Below, piece after piece: positions 25,486 to 33,828 of a stretch of 64,000 nt of DNA (position 1 is its first letter; every line of letters begins with the position of its first letter). Origin of the DNA: Arthrobacter sp. zg-Y919. GTDB lineage: Bacteria > Actinomycetota > Actinomycetes > Actinomycetales > Micrococcaceae. The stretch lies in contig NZ_CP126242.1 in the NCBI RefSeq assembly GCF_030142045.1, forward strand, positions 124,001 through 188,000, written 5' to 3'. Made by a program: the position numbers and the translations under genes. The notes beneath the pieces are model-generated. The model was given only the letters and a program-made list of their open reading frames with translations. It did no database searches and was not told where the DNA came from.

Positions 25486-26916
25486 CTAGATTCCCGCTAT
25501 TTCCCTGATGGGACCGATGCCGAAGAACAGGGCGAATGCCGCAGCCACCACGTACATCAGGGGGTGGACTTCCCGGCCCCGGCCCTGGAAGAGGCGGATG
25601 AGGGTGAAGGAAATGAATCCGGCACCCAGGCCGTCAGCAATCGAGTACGTGAACGGCATCATCGTGAAGGTCAGGAAGGACGGCAGGGCGAGCCCGATGT
25701 CGCTCCAGTCGATCTTGCCCACCTGGGAGACCATCAGGTAGCCCACCACCACCAGGGCGGGTGCCACGGCCTCGAAGGGAACCAGGTAGATCAGCGGGGT
25801 CAGGAACATGGCCACGATGAACAGCAGGCCCGTCACTACGGAGGCCAGGCCGGTGCGTGCGCCCTCGCCGATGCCCGCGCCGGATTCCACGAAAATCTGG
25901 TTGGAGGAGACGCCGGCACCGCCGCCGGCCACCGCGCCTGCGGCGTCGACCAGGAGGACACGCTCCACGAGGGGGATGTTGCCGTCCTTGTCGATGCTCC
26001 CTGCCTCGGTGGCAAGGCCCACCATGGTGCCCATCGCGTCGAAGAAGATGCTGAGGAGGATCACGAAGACCAGCAGGGTGGCGGCAACTCCGCCCAGGGT
26101 CTGGAAGGAGCCCACCAGGCTGACATCGCCGATCAGGGAGAGGTCAGGTGCAGCCCACTGGGGCATGCTCGGGGTCACCAGCGACCATCCGGTAGCCACG
26201 CCGGCACCCTGGCTGCCCGGTTCGGCGAGCCATTCGACGATGACGGCGAAAATGGTGGAGGCGACAATCCCGATGAGGATCGCGCCGCGGACCTTGCGCG
26301 CCATCAGCACGATGGTCAGCAGCAGGCCAAAGACGAACACCAGCGTGGGCCACCCCAGCAGTTGGCCGCCGTTGCCCAGGCCGAGCGGAACGGTGGTGCC
26401 GGCCGCATCCGGGTTACGCCGGACAAAGCCGGCATTGACCAGACCGACCAGCGCCACAAACAAGCCGATGCCCACCACGATGGCGGTTTTCAGGCTGGGC
26501 GGAACGGCCCGGAAGACTGCGGTGCGGAAACCGGTAAGGACCAGGATCACCATCGCCAGGCCGGCAATCACCACCAGTCCCATCACATCCGGCCAGGTCA
26601 GTCCCTCATTCGAGGCGACCGTGACGGCTATGAAGGCATTGACGCCCAAACCGGTGGCAATGGCGAAGGGGTGCTTGGCCCAGATGCCCATGATGAGCGT
26701 CAGGATGCCCGCCACCAGTGCGGTTCCCGCGGCGATTGCCGGTCCGGGCATGGTGTTGCCCATCGAATCCTCGCCGCCGAGGATCAGCGGGTTGAGGACC
26801 ACGATGTAACTCATGGCGAAGAACGTGGCCAGGCCGCCGCGTATTTCGGTTGATACGGAGGAACCCCGCTTGGTGATTTCGAAGTAACGGTCCAGCTTTG
26901 AACCTTGTTTGAGCAT
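25486..26916 (-). CDS. NCS2 family purine permease (AzgA type)
   Basis: A 476-residue transporter with about twelve or more membrane helices. RGGLATFFAMSYIVVLNPLILGG near residue 25, the G-N-A-like GLGVNAFIAVTVA near residue 95, FVILLSIFFDAMGTMVGLATEAG and AGVSSNQIFVESGAGIGEGARTGLASVVTG match the AzgA/PbuG subgroup that imports guanine, hypoxanthine or adenine with protons. The ATG follows AGAGGACGCGCC. No purine riboswitch is evident in its 110-base upstream gap. It complements the purine synthesis genes elsewhere in the window. Confidence 0.92.
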   Translation of the reverse strand: MLKQGSKLDRYFEITKRGSSVSTEIRGGLATFFAMSYIVVLNPLILGGEDSMGNTMPGPAIAAGTALVAGILTLIMGIWAKHPFAIATGLGVNAFIAVTVASNEGLTWPDVMGLVVIAGLAMVILVLTGFRTAVFRAVPPSLKTAIVVGIGLFVALVGLVNAGFVRRNPDAAGTTVPLGLGNGGQLLGWPTLVFVFGLLLTIVLMARKVRGAILIGIVASTIFAVIVEWLAEPGSQGAGVATGWSLVTPSMPQWAAPDLSLIGDVSLVGSFQTLGGVAATLLVFVILLSIFFDAMGTMVGLATEAGSIDKDGNIPLVERVLLVDAAGAVAGGGAGVSSNQIFVESGAGIGEGARTGLASVVTGLLFIVAMFLTPLIYLVPFEAVAPALVVVGYLMVSQVGKIDWSDIGLALPSFLTFTMMPFTYSIADGLGAGFISFTLIRLFQGRGREVHPLMYVVAAAFALFFGIGPIREIAGI

Positions 26917-27026
26917 GGCGCGTCCTCTGAATGGAACCAGCAGTGGGATAGTGACGGAATCCTGCCCTTAGATCTTATCCCGGCACTGCGTCCGTGCCCC
27001 GGGCCCGGGCCGGTTAGGCTGAAACG

Positions 27027-27671
27027 GTGATGAATACCGTGAGCACATTCTTCTCCAAAACCGGTTTCGCCGCCGCCGCGGCGGCATTCCTGCTGGCTCT
27101 ATGCGCGGGGCTGCTGGTGTCCGCACCGCCCGCTGCGGCGCATGACGAGCTCACGGGAAGCACCCCGGCCGCCGGCGCGGTGCTGGACGCGGCCCCGAAG
27201 TCGGTGGAACTGACCTTCTCAAGCATTCCGGCCGCCATTGGCTCCCAGGTGCGGGTCCTGGCTGAGGATGGGACCGACTGGGCCGAAGGACAGGTGCGGA
27301 TCCTGGACAACACCGCCACCCAGTCCGTGCGCCCCGAAGCGCCCGCGGGCGAGTACACCGTGCAGTGGCGGGTGGTTTCCTCCGATGCCCACCCGATCGA
27401 GGGGACGTTCGGCTTCACCGTCTCGGGCGGTGGTGCCGGAAACGGAACCGGCACTGAGTCCAACACTCCGTCCAACGCTCCGGCGGGCAGTCCGTCGAAC
27501 AGCCCGTCGAGCAGTGCGTCCCAGCCGGCCGACACCACGCCGACGCCGGTGCTGAACCAGTCCGACGACGCCGGCTCCCCGTGGCTGGTGATTGTGCCGG
27601 CCGCGGTGGTGCTGCTCGCGGTGGCTGTGCTGATTGCCCTGATCATCCGACGGCGGCTCCGCGAGGACTGA
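27027..27671 (+). CDS. CopC domain copper-binding protein, membrane anchored
   Basis: A 214-residue extracytoplasmic protein. A signal peptide (about 1-38, ending SAPPAAAHDE) leaves a mature N-terminal histidine, the usual Cu(II) ligand of CopC. The CopC domain spans about 38-135 (STPAAGAVLDAAPKSVELTFS; YTVQWRVVSSDAHPIEGTFGFTV with the second His). A Ser/Pro/Asn-rich linker leads to one C-terminal helix and RRRLRED. No CopD gene follows, so it may work alone in copper handling. The GTG lies six bases after TAGGCT, so the mRNA is probably leaderless. Confidence 0.9.
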   Translation: MMNTVSTFFSKTGFAAAAAAFLLALCAGLLVSAPPAAAHDELTGSTPAAGAVLDAAPKSVELTFSSIPAAIGSQVRVLAEDGTDWAEGQVRILDNTATQSVRPEAPAGEYTVQWRVVSSDAHPIEGTFGFTVSGGGAGNGTGTESNTPSNAPAGSPSNSPSSSASQPADTTPTPVLNQSDDAGSPWLVIVPAAVVLLAVAVLIALIIRRRLRED

Positions 27672-27692
27672 TCTTTAGGTGCGGCTGTGCGT

Positions 27693-28331
27693 CTATGTGG
27701 GGCACTCCCAGGCCGGAAGAGCGGCATCTGCGATGGCTGTTCCAGCAGCCTTCGCCTGCCGCACGAGCCCGTGGAGTGACGGCAGCAGGTTTCCGCCGAC
27801 CCCCACCAGATACACCCCGATGTCCCGCAGTGCGGCGACAGCTTCCGGTCCGGCGCCAACCCCCAGGCTGCGTGCCAGCTTCCGCAGATCGGACCGCGAG
27901 CAACTGGTGAGCACCACATAGTCGGCCAGCAGCAGTTCCCTGCCGGTGCGTACCGCCCATTTGCCGGTGCCGGCCACGGGCGTGGGCAGCAGGCCGGCGG
28001 CATCTGCCCGGGTCATCTCCCGGGCTGCGGAATCCTCCCGGACATCCAGGCGGTGGCTGACTGCGTAGGCATGCAGCAGGCGAAGCAGTTCGGCCCGCTC
28101 GGGGAGCACCTCCGGCTCCACCGCTGCCTCCCGTATGGTGGCTGCGGCCGGCGCCGGACCGTGGACCACTATGGAGTCCACCCCCTGCCGGTCCAGTTCA
28201 GTGGCGACGGCCAGGCCGCTGAGTCCGCATCCGATCACCACGGCTCCGGTCAGCTGGGTCGGCGCTGCCTCAGGCTGGGTTTCGCCATGCAGGGACTCCG
28301 AATATTCAATGGAACCGGTTTGCTCGCTCAT
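27693..28331 (-). CDS. FAD/NAD(P)-binding protein of unknown function
   Basis: A 212-residue protein with a clear dinucleotide-binding motif, GAVVIGCGLSGLAVATELDRQGV, near residue 27. After it come regions resembling thioredoxin-reductase-like oxidoreductases (VRTGRELLLADYVVLTS), but the chain is much shorter than that family's 300 residues and lacks a CxxC pair. It may bind nucleotide without redox activity. The ATG at 28331 follows AGGAGG by seven bases. It converges on copC and is divergent from the stress protein gene. Confidence 0.65.
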   Translation of the reverse strand: MSEQTGSIEYSESLHGETQPEAAPTQLTGAVVIGCGLSGLAVATELDRQGVDSIVVHGPAPAAATIREAAVEPEVLPERAELLRLLHAYAVSHRLDVREDSAAREMTRADAAGLLPTPVAGTGKWAVRTGRELLLADYVVLTSCSRSDLRKLARSLGVGAGPEAVAALRDIGVYLVGVGGNLLPSLHGLVRQAKAAGTAIADAALPAWECPT

Positions 28332-28518
28332 GGGCGGTCCTCCTGCGGTCCTGGTTTCGTTCCTGGTTTCGAAACCTCCCCAGAGGCTTGGGTCCTGAGG
28401 CGGAACCATATATCTGCCCGCCCCGGGGCGGTAGCGTAGGCCGGTACCCGGAGCGGTACGCTACTGCTAACGACAGCCGGAGGGGGAAGCGCCGGTTGGG
28501 GACCCGAAGGAGCGGCAT

Positions 28519-29523
28519 ATGACTGATTCGACCTGGGGTGCCGGGGCCGGCGAGGACGGACCTGCGGGCATTGTCGTCGGCGTGGACGGATCCGATCAAA
28601 GCATCTGCGCCCTCTTCTGGGCGGCACGGGAGGCACGACGGCGGCAGTGTCCGCTGCACGTGGTGACCGCCTATACGGTGCCCATCTTCGCGGCGTCCTC
28701 CATGGATGCCGGCTACACCACTGTTGATGACGCGATGATCCGGGACGGCGCCCAGCAGGTGCTGGACGAGGCCATTGAGCGGATCAGCCACTACGGGGTG
28801 GAAGTGATACCGCGGGTGGAGACCGGAGACGCGGCTGCCGTCCTGCTGGAGCTCTCCGAAGACGCCGACCTCATGGTGGTTGGCTCGCGCGGCCGCGGCG
28901 GATTTGTTGGACGCCTGCTGGGCTCCGTCTCCAGTGCCCTGCCGGCGCATGCGAAATGCCCCACCGTCGTCGTGCCGCTGCGGACTGCGGGACGGCTGCC
29001 GGATTCCGGGATACGGCCCCCGGCCAACTCACCGGACCCCGACGCCGTCCACCACGCCGTCGTTGTGGGTGTGGACGGTTCGGAACAGGGCCGTGCCGCG
29101 TCCCTGGTGGCCGCAGAGCAGGCCCGGAGCATGGGCCTGCCGCTGCGCATCCTATGTGCGCTGCCGCCGTTCACCGGCTCGCTCGCCTGGGTGCCTGCCC
29201 CCTTGGACATCGAGGCGCTGCATGCGGAACTGCGTGAACAGCTCGACGCCGGCCGGGACTGGCTGCAGAGCCATTTCCCGGGATTGGAAATGACCGTTGA
29301 ACTGGTGGACGGCACCCCGTCGGAGATTCTGGTGGAACGCACGGCAAGGGTTGAACTGCTGGTGCTGGGCACCCGCGGCCGCGGCGGCTTCGCCGGCATG
29401 CTGCTGGGCTCCACCAGCCAGAGCGTGATGCACCACGCCAAGGGTCCGCTCATGGTGGTGCCGGACCACGATGATCCGCGGCTGCTGGACCGGGCGAACT
29501 TTGGGCCGATGATCGCCGAATAG
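28519..29523 (+). CDS. universal stress protein, tandem UspA domains
   Basis: A 334-residue protein with two UspA domains (about 15-155 and 180-325). Each has the opening GIVVGVDGSDQS or AVVVGVDGSEQG and the ATP-binding signature GSRGRGGFVGRLLGS or GTRGRGGFAGMLLGS. Tandem Usps of this kind bind ATP and act in dormancy or stress in actinobacteria. The ATG follows GGAGCGGCAT. It stands alone between divergent and convergent neighbours. Confidence 0.93.
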   Translation: MTDSTWGAGAGEDGPAGIVVGVDGSDQSICALFWAAREARRRQCPLHVVTAYTVPIFAASSMDAGYTTVDDAMIRDGAQQVLDEAIERISHYGVEVIPRVETGDAAAVLLELSEDADLMVVGSRGRGGFVGRLLGSVSSALPAHAKCPTVVVPLRTAGRLPDSGIRPPANSPDPDAVHHAVVVGVDGSEQGRAASLVAAEQARSMGLPLRILCALPPFTGSLAWVPAPLDIEALHAELREQLDAGRDWLQSHFPGLEMTVELVDGTPSEILVERTARVELLVLGTRGRGGFAGMLLGSTSQSVMHHAKGPLMVVPDHDDPRLLDRANFGPMIAE

Positions 29524-29557
29524 CTGCCGGTCGCCGGATAGCGGCCGGGTGAAGCGC

Positions 29558-30487
29558 CTATGCGTGCTGCTGGCCTTCGTGGACCGCGTGGCTGGCCGGC
29601 TCGAGCTGGAACGTGCAGTGGTCGGTGTCGAAATGGCTGCTGAGGCACCGGGTCAGCCGGTCCAGCACCAGGTCCAGCCCGTCCGGGGTCAGGTGCTCCT
29701 CCTCCACCACCACATGTGCCGAGAACACCGGAACCCCTGAGGTGATGGTCCAGATATGGATGTCGTGCGCATCGGACACACCGTCCACCGAGACGATGTG
29801 GTCCCGGATCAGCCCAACATCCACCCCCTGCGGGGTGGCCTCGAGCAGCACATCGATGACCTCGCGCAGCAGTGACCAGGCACGCGGCAGGATCATCACG
29901 GCAATCAGGATGGAGGCCCAGGTGTCGGCCTGCTGGTAGCCCGTGGTCATAATGACGACGGCGGACACCACCACCGCCGCAGAGCCCAGTAGATCGCCCA
30001 GTACCTCCAGATAGGCGCCCCGGACGTTCAGGGAGTCCTTCCGGCCGGCATGCAGCACCAGCAGGGAGACGAGGTTCGCCAGGCCGCCCACGATGGCGAA
30101 GGGCAGCATCAGCCCGGTGTCGACGTCGGGAGTGCCGCCCAGCCGGCCCAGCGCCTCGACAAAGATCACCACCGCTATAACGATCAGAAGCACCGCATTG
30201 GCCAGCGCGGCCAGGACCTCGGCCCGCTGGTAGCCGTAGGTCCGCCGGGACGTGGCAGGACGTGCGGCAAGCCAGGCCGCTACGAGGGCAATGGAGACAC
30301 CGGCGGCGTCGGAAAGCATGTGGCCCGCGTCGGCCAGGAGTGCCAGCGATCCCGAGAACAGGGCTCCGGCCACCTGGATGAGGACCACGGAGATGGTAAT
30401 GAGGAAAACGATCAGGAGGCGCTGCCGGTGTTTACCGGTCGCCGTGACTATGCCCAGCCCGTGGCTGTGCCCGTGATGCCCGCTCAT
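29558..30487 (-). CDS. cation diffusion facilitator, CzcD type
   Basis: A 309-residue metal/proton antiporter with six membrane helices. The His-rich start MSGHHGHSHG, helix 2 LLADAGHMLSDA (HxxxD zinc site), helix 5 LEVLGDLLGSAAV with its second HxxxD-like site written as LxxLGD, and a C-terminal cytoplasmic metallochaperone-like domain (SDAHDIHIWTITSG) fit zinc/cadmium/cobalt efflux. The ATG lies six bases after TAGCCT on the minus strand without a ribosome site, so it is probably leaderless. Confidence 0.92.
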   Translation of the reverse strand: MSGHHGHSHGLGIVTATGKHRQRLLIVFLITISVVLIQVAGALFSGSLALLADAGHMLSDAAGVSIALVAAWLAARPATSRRTYGYQRAEVLAALANAVLLIVIAVVIFVEALGRLGGTPDVDTGLMLPFAIVGGLANLVSLLVLHAGRKDSLNVRGAYLEVLGDLLGSAAVVVSAVVIMTTGYQQADTWASILIAVMILPRAWSLLREVIDVLLEATPQGVDVGLIRDHIVSVDGVSDAHDIHIWTITSGVPVFSAHVVVEEEHLTPDGLDLVLDRLTRCLSSHFDTDHCTFQLEPASHAVHEGQQHA

Positions 30488-30496
30488 GGTTAAAGG

Positions 30497-30856
30497 CTAG
30501 CCCCAGCCCAGTTCGTGCAGCCGCTCGTCGTTGATGCCGAAGTGGTGGGCTACCTCATGGATGACGGTGATCCGGACCTCGTCCACTACTTCCTCCCGGC
30601 TTCCGCACATCCGCAGCAGCGGCCCGCGGAACACCACAATCCGGTCCGGCAGCGAACCCGCGTCCCACCAGGAATCCCGCTCGGTCAGCGGTGTTCCCTC
30701 GTAGACGCCCAGCAGCTCGGTGTCCGGATCTTCATGCGGTCCGGGCAGATACTCGTCCTCGATGAAGACGGCCACGTTGTTCATGGCGCGGGACAGATCC
30801 GCCGGAATGGAGTCGAGGGCTGCTTCCACGCAGGCGTCGAACTCGTCCGGGTTCAT
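30497..30856 (-). CDS. zincin-like metallopeptidase family protein
   Basis: A protein of about 119 residues of the minimal-zincin (DUF1025-like) family. EVRITVIHEVAHHFGINDERLHELGWG at the C-terminus supplies the HExxH motif and the downstream acidic ligand; PLTERDSWWDAGSLPDRIVVFRGPLLRMC is conserved in the family. The ATG at 30856 (MNPDEFDACV) matches where homologues begin, though its GGAGG is 13 bases upstream; GTG at 30868 or 30892 are alternatives. It is ten bases from the CDF gene on the same strand. Confidence 0.85.
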   Translation of the reverse strand: MNPDEFDACVEAALDSIPADLSRAMNNVAVFIEDEYLPGPHEDPDTELLGVYEGTPLTERDSWWDAGSLPDRIVVFRGPLLRMCGSREEVVDEVRITVIHEVAHHFGINDERLHELGWG

Positions 30857-30906
30857 CTCGATTGGCACCCCTCCACTGTAGTGGCGCAGCACTCACCCGT
30901 ACGGTT

Positions 30907-30935
30907 TTGGATATTCCGGAATTAGGCCCTATAGT
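30907..30935 (+). promoter_or_regulatory. predicted promoter of the tRNA cluster
   Basis: TTGGAT (30907-30912), 17 bases, TATAGT (30930-30935), about 60 bases before tRNA-Glu. This is one of the best-matching housekeeping promoters in the window. Confidence 0.65.
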
Positions 30936-31001
30936 TTTAGAGGTCCACAACGGAGAGAAACGACTGGAATCCAGCCGCTTCAAACCATGTGTGTTCTGTT
31001 G

Positions 31002-31074
31002 GCCCCCATCGTCTAGCGGCCTAGGACACCGCCCTTTCACGGCGGCGGCACGGGTTCGAATCCCGTTGGGGGTA
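31002..31074 (+). tRNA. tRNA-Glu (TTC)
   Basis: Complete cloverleaf: acceptor GCCCCCA with TGGGGGT, anticodon stem CCGCC/GGCGG with loop CTTTCAC, T-arm ACGGG TTCGAAT CCCGT, discriminator A. No CCA is encoded. Confidence 0.97.
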
Positions 31075-31134
31075 CTCAGGAGTGGTAAATCAAGCCGGTG
31101 AGAATCTGGTAGAGTTTACACTCGTGAAAAGCAA

Positions 31135-31208
31135 GGCCCTGTAGCGCAGCTGGTTAGCGCGCCGCCCTGTCACGGCGGAGGTCGCGGGTTCAAGTCCCGT
31201 CAGGGTCG
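31135..31208 (+). tRNA. tRNA-Asp (GTC)
   Basis: Complete cloverleaf: acceptor GGCCCTG with CAGGGTC, anticodon stem CCGCC/GGCGG with loop CTGTCAC, T-arm GCGGG TTCAAGT CCCGT, discriminator G. No CCA is encoded. Confidence 0.97.
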
Positions 31209-31264
31209 CTCAGATTTTCTGAAGCGATTTGGAAGATCTCGGTGATCATCGGTTGATGATGCCA

Positions 31265-31340
31265 GGCTCTGTAGCTCAGTTGGTAGAGCGTTCGACTGAA
31301 AATCGAAAGGTCACCGGATCGACGCCGGTCGGAGCCACCA
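31265..31340 (+). tRNA. tRNA-Phe (GAA), CCA encoded
   Basis: Complete 76-base cloverleaf: acceptor GGCTCTG with CGGAGCC, D-arm GCTC/GAGC, anticodon stem TTCGA/TCGAA with loop CTGAAAA, T-stem ACCGG/CCGGT. CCA is encoded, unlike its two neighbours. The T-loop reads ATCGACG, so position 54 is A instead of the near-universal T. Confidence 0.95.
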
Positions 31341-31343
31341 GCT

Positions 31344-31387
31344 AAAACCCCGTAGCTGTCTCGCAGGAGACAGGACGGGGTTTTTCT
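31344..31387 (+). terminator. terminator of the tRNA cluster
   Basis: AAAACCCCGT (31344-31353) pairs with ACGGGGTTTT (31375-31384) outside an inner TGTCTC/GAGACA stem; TTTTTCTTTT follows. Confidence 0.9.
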
Positions 31388-31621
31388 TTTGCCCGCTGAC
31401 GGGCTGCCGTCTGCTGATGTCGCGGACGACGGGGTCGCGGCGGCCGCGGATCTCGACTGCCAAGCGGGCCAGGCGTTCTATCCCCTCCTCCACGCGGCTA
31501 TGGCAGCCTTCCCCAGGCGCTGAAGCCTGGTAGATATCAGTTCTCTGCGCCCTTGCCGGCGGCGGGACGGTTGGAAGGTTCCTGTCAGTTTTAAGTAACA
31601 AAACAATCTATTCGCCGGAAA
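31388..31621. other. non-coding stretch between the tRNA terminator and the defence-like genes
   Basis: No gene can be supported. A minus-strand frame of 96 codons spans 31311-31601 but runs through the tRNA-Phe gene. A perfect hairpin CCAGGC-GCTGAA-GCCTGG lies at 31513-31530. Composition is GC-rich up to about 31570 and then becomes AT-rich, marking the edge of the downstream island. Confidence 0.5.
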
Positions 31622-32473
31622 TTACGCCACTAACCAGTCGGCCAGTCTAACGAACAGGGGCTCCGACTTGTATGAACCGACTGCCTGAACCGCGCTCTTC
31701 AGTGCTCCCTCCACGGCATCGGGAGTATGTAATCCAGCGTTCTTTTTGAGCTCTTTACCGTAGACAGCTAATAGAAGGGCCGCTATGTCGTGACCGTAGG
31801 CGTACCGACGAACGTCTTCTTCGGAGGAGCGGTCGTATTTGGCACACGCAGACGCAATCGAAGGATCCACGGTCTTGGCGACTTCGAACTTTGATAGATC
31901 CTTACCTTTCTTTGGGAACCCTGCGTCATAGTTTGGTTGCTTAAGGTGGGGGTGCTTCGCGCGTACTGCGTACAGTTCTCGTAAGGCATGTCGTAGACCT
32001 TCAAACACTTCCCTGGCGGGCGGCAACCGTCCCGCAAAACTAAGGAGATTAGCCCGCTCAAGCGTGGGTATATCAGCGGCGTAGCTTTCCAAGGAGGGGT
32101 AGTCGGTCCAAAGCAGCGTTGCGTACTGGTGCTCCTCAATACCGTATCCAGTGTCGCGGTCCGCCACGCAACGAAGATGCGAAACGATTGTCGGACTCGT
32201 TCGCGCTAATTCTTCGGCCTCTCGGGCGACAAAAATTACCCTGCTCCGGTTTCCGTCGTTGAGGCCGGCGTCGACCAGACAACTAGCAGGAACATCCAAA
32301 TCTTCCACGCACGTTACTTCGAGAGAGTCAGGATTTGGCATATCCGCTGACCAAGCACGAAAAAACCGGGAGTCATTTCGCCCCTCCACAATCAGGTATC
32401 GAGTACTAGTGAGATCGACCCCCAGCAAGAACTCGCCAAGATTCATTCGCGGGACCGAAGTAGGCTCTTTCAT
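31622..32473 (-). CDS. DUF4435 / TOPRIM protein, AriB-like (PARIS system)
   Basis: A 283-residue protein. YLIVEGRNDSRFFRAW near residue 26 holds the TOPRIM glutamate (Glu30); LRCVADRDTGYG supplies the DxD pair (Asp105 and Asp107); LLWTDYPSLESY matches the TD..LE segment typical of DUF4435. In PARIS, AriB is released by the ATPase AriA when a phage anti-restriction protein is sensed and then acts as a toxic TOPRIM nuclease. The ATG overlaps the ATPase stop (ATGA), so expression is coupled. Codon use is more AT-rich than in neighbours, a sign of horizontal acquisition. The PARIS assignment rests on motifs and gene order. Confidence 0.75.
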   Translation of the reverse strand: MKEPTSVPRMNLGEFLLGVDLTSTRYLIVEGRNDSRFFRAWSADMPNPDSLEVTCVEDLDVPASCLVDAGLNDGNRSRVIFVAREAEELARTSPTIVSHLRCVADRDTGYGIEEHQYATLLWTDYPSLESYAADIPTLERANLLSFAGRLPPAREVFEGLRHALRELYAVRAKHPHLKQPNYDAGFPKKGKDLSKFEVAKTVDPSIASACAKYDRSSEEDVRRYAYGHDIAALLLAVYGKELKKNAGLHTPDAVEGALKSAVQAVGSYKSEPLFVRLADWLVA

Positions 32474-33828
32474 GCCTTTTCGCTCGGCTGAATTATCGTC
32501 TCCCGGGCGACGGCATTCATTACCTGCAACGAATGTGAAGCCACGACGAACTGAACATTGCTGGACCGACTGCATCTCAGCAGCTCGGGGAGAAGATCCC
32601 GCTGCCATTCAATCCCGAGAGAGATTTCAGGCTCGTCGATGAGGAGCAGGCTCTCATCTGCCGTGGCCAGGACGGCGCGGGACAGAAGAACAATGAGGTG
32701 ACGCTCGCCGCTCGAGAGGCTCTCCGGATCAAGTGGTTCCCCGTGCCTGTCTACCAGGCTGATGCCATCGGCAGCTGTGAATCGGAGGCTCTTTCGATCC
32801 AGAAATTTATTGACGCCCGTCACGTAGGTATCGATAAGATTGTGAACCGTAGTCATAGCTTCGATTTGGTCTTCAAGACTTTCAAAATAAGGTTCAAGAA
32901 TCTGATGAATTACTGGAAGTTGCCGGCTATTTGCTCGAGTGTTCCTGATCTGAGTAGCCACATTGCGGACTTGCCGGAGATTGAGTAATCCGTACTCTTG
33001 CAAGGGACTGCCGGCAGACAGCAGGCGGTCGATCTGTTGTTCAAGCGCTTCCCGCGCACCAGTCGTAGTTAATGCAGTCTTTCCCTGAAGCGTGGTTTGC
33101 GTTATCTGTTCGTAGACCCCTGCTTCACTTCCCCCACGGGATAGTCCACCGATTGCAGCTCGGGTAAGCATGCGTTCCACTGTTTGCAACAGACTTGATA
33201 CTGCACCTCGACGCCTTGAAGCTAAACGTCCTGTGTCGCTTCGAAGGGAGTCGTGACCATCATCCATTTGAAGGGCCAGGCGATCATCACCGATGTATAC
33301 AGCGCCTCTGCTCAATTCGGCCATCGATTTCGCGAACTGGACATACTCCTTGCGCTCATCCCAAACTCGGCGATACAGACGCCCAGCAAAGTCAGCTGGG
33401 TCAATATGAACGGTTTGTATTGGACCTTCTGGCGCCAGACATACACTGATCTCGAATGATCCCAGTTCAGCTCTATCCCGGACTAACTGTGCCCATCCGC
33501 CGCTATAAAAGTCGATTTTAAGGCTTGTAATTGGAATGTCTATAAGTGTCTGCAGCGCCTCTGGCGTGGGTGTCAACATGGAAGCGATCCCGCGCAGGAG
33601 ATTGGTCTTACCTCTGCCATTCGGGGCATAGATGACACGCATTCGACCGTTGTCAGTGCTGTCGGGGAATGCAAGATCATAGGAGAATTCCCCTAAAACT
33701 CCTGCAGCTTGGATCCTGCTGATTGTCTTTGCGTGGTCAATTGCCACAAGATCCCCCAAAGCTGATATCACCTGAAATTCACCAACCGGGATGGCTAGCA
33801 ACTCGAAGACACGATATATCATCTGCAT
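32470..33828 (-). CDS. ABC-type AAA ATPase, AriA-like (PARIS system)
   Basis: A 452-residue SMC/ABC-like ATPase. RVIYAPNGRGKTNLLRGI carries the P-loop (Lys74), with Ala replacing the first glycine of GPNGxGKS. The middle (about 130-360) is a long insertion with helical, partly charged stretches. ESLSSGERHLIVLL near residue 370 is the signature motif, LLLIDEPEISLGIEWQ near 395 Walker B plus D-loop, and FVVASHSLQVMN near 425 the switch histidine. In PARIS, AriA is the sensor scaffold that holds AriB. Start ATG at 33828 or 33822; no clear ribosome site. Lower GC than flanks. Confidence 0.8.
   Translation of the reverse strand: MQMIYRVFELLAIPVGEFQVISALGDLVAIDHAKTISRIQAAGVLGEFSYDLAFPDSTDNGRMRVIYAPNGRGKTNLLRGIASMLTPTPEALQTLIDIPITSLKIDFYSGGWAQLVRDRAELGSFEISVCLAPEGPIQTVHIDPADFAGRLYRRVWDERKEYVQFAKSMAELSRGAVYIGDDRLALQMDDGHDSLRSDTGRLASRRRGAVSSLLQTVERMLTRAAIGGLSRGGSEAGVYEQITQTTLQGKTALTTTGAREALEQQIDRLLSAGSPLQEYGLLNLRQVRNVATQIRNTRANSRQLPVIHQILEPYFESLEDQIEAMTTVHNLIDTYVTGVNKFLDRKSLRFTAADGISLVDRHGEPLDPESLSSGERHLIVLLSRAVLATADESLLLIDEPEISLGIEWQRDLLPELLRCSRSSNVQFVVASHSLQVMNAVARETIIQPSEKA

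Noticed and set aside
26917..27026. Purine riboswitch before the NCS2 permease
   Set aside because: No conserved purine-aptamer loop pairing could be found in this short gap.
27693..28331. Thioredoxin reductase
   Set aside because: A Rossmann motif is present, but the protein is about 100 residues too short and has no CxxC active site.
31311..31601. 96-codon minus-strand open frame beside tRNA-Phe
   Set aside because: It runs through the tRNA terminator and part of tRNA-Phe, has no ribosome site and no recognised domain. I treat it as chance.
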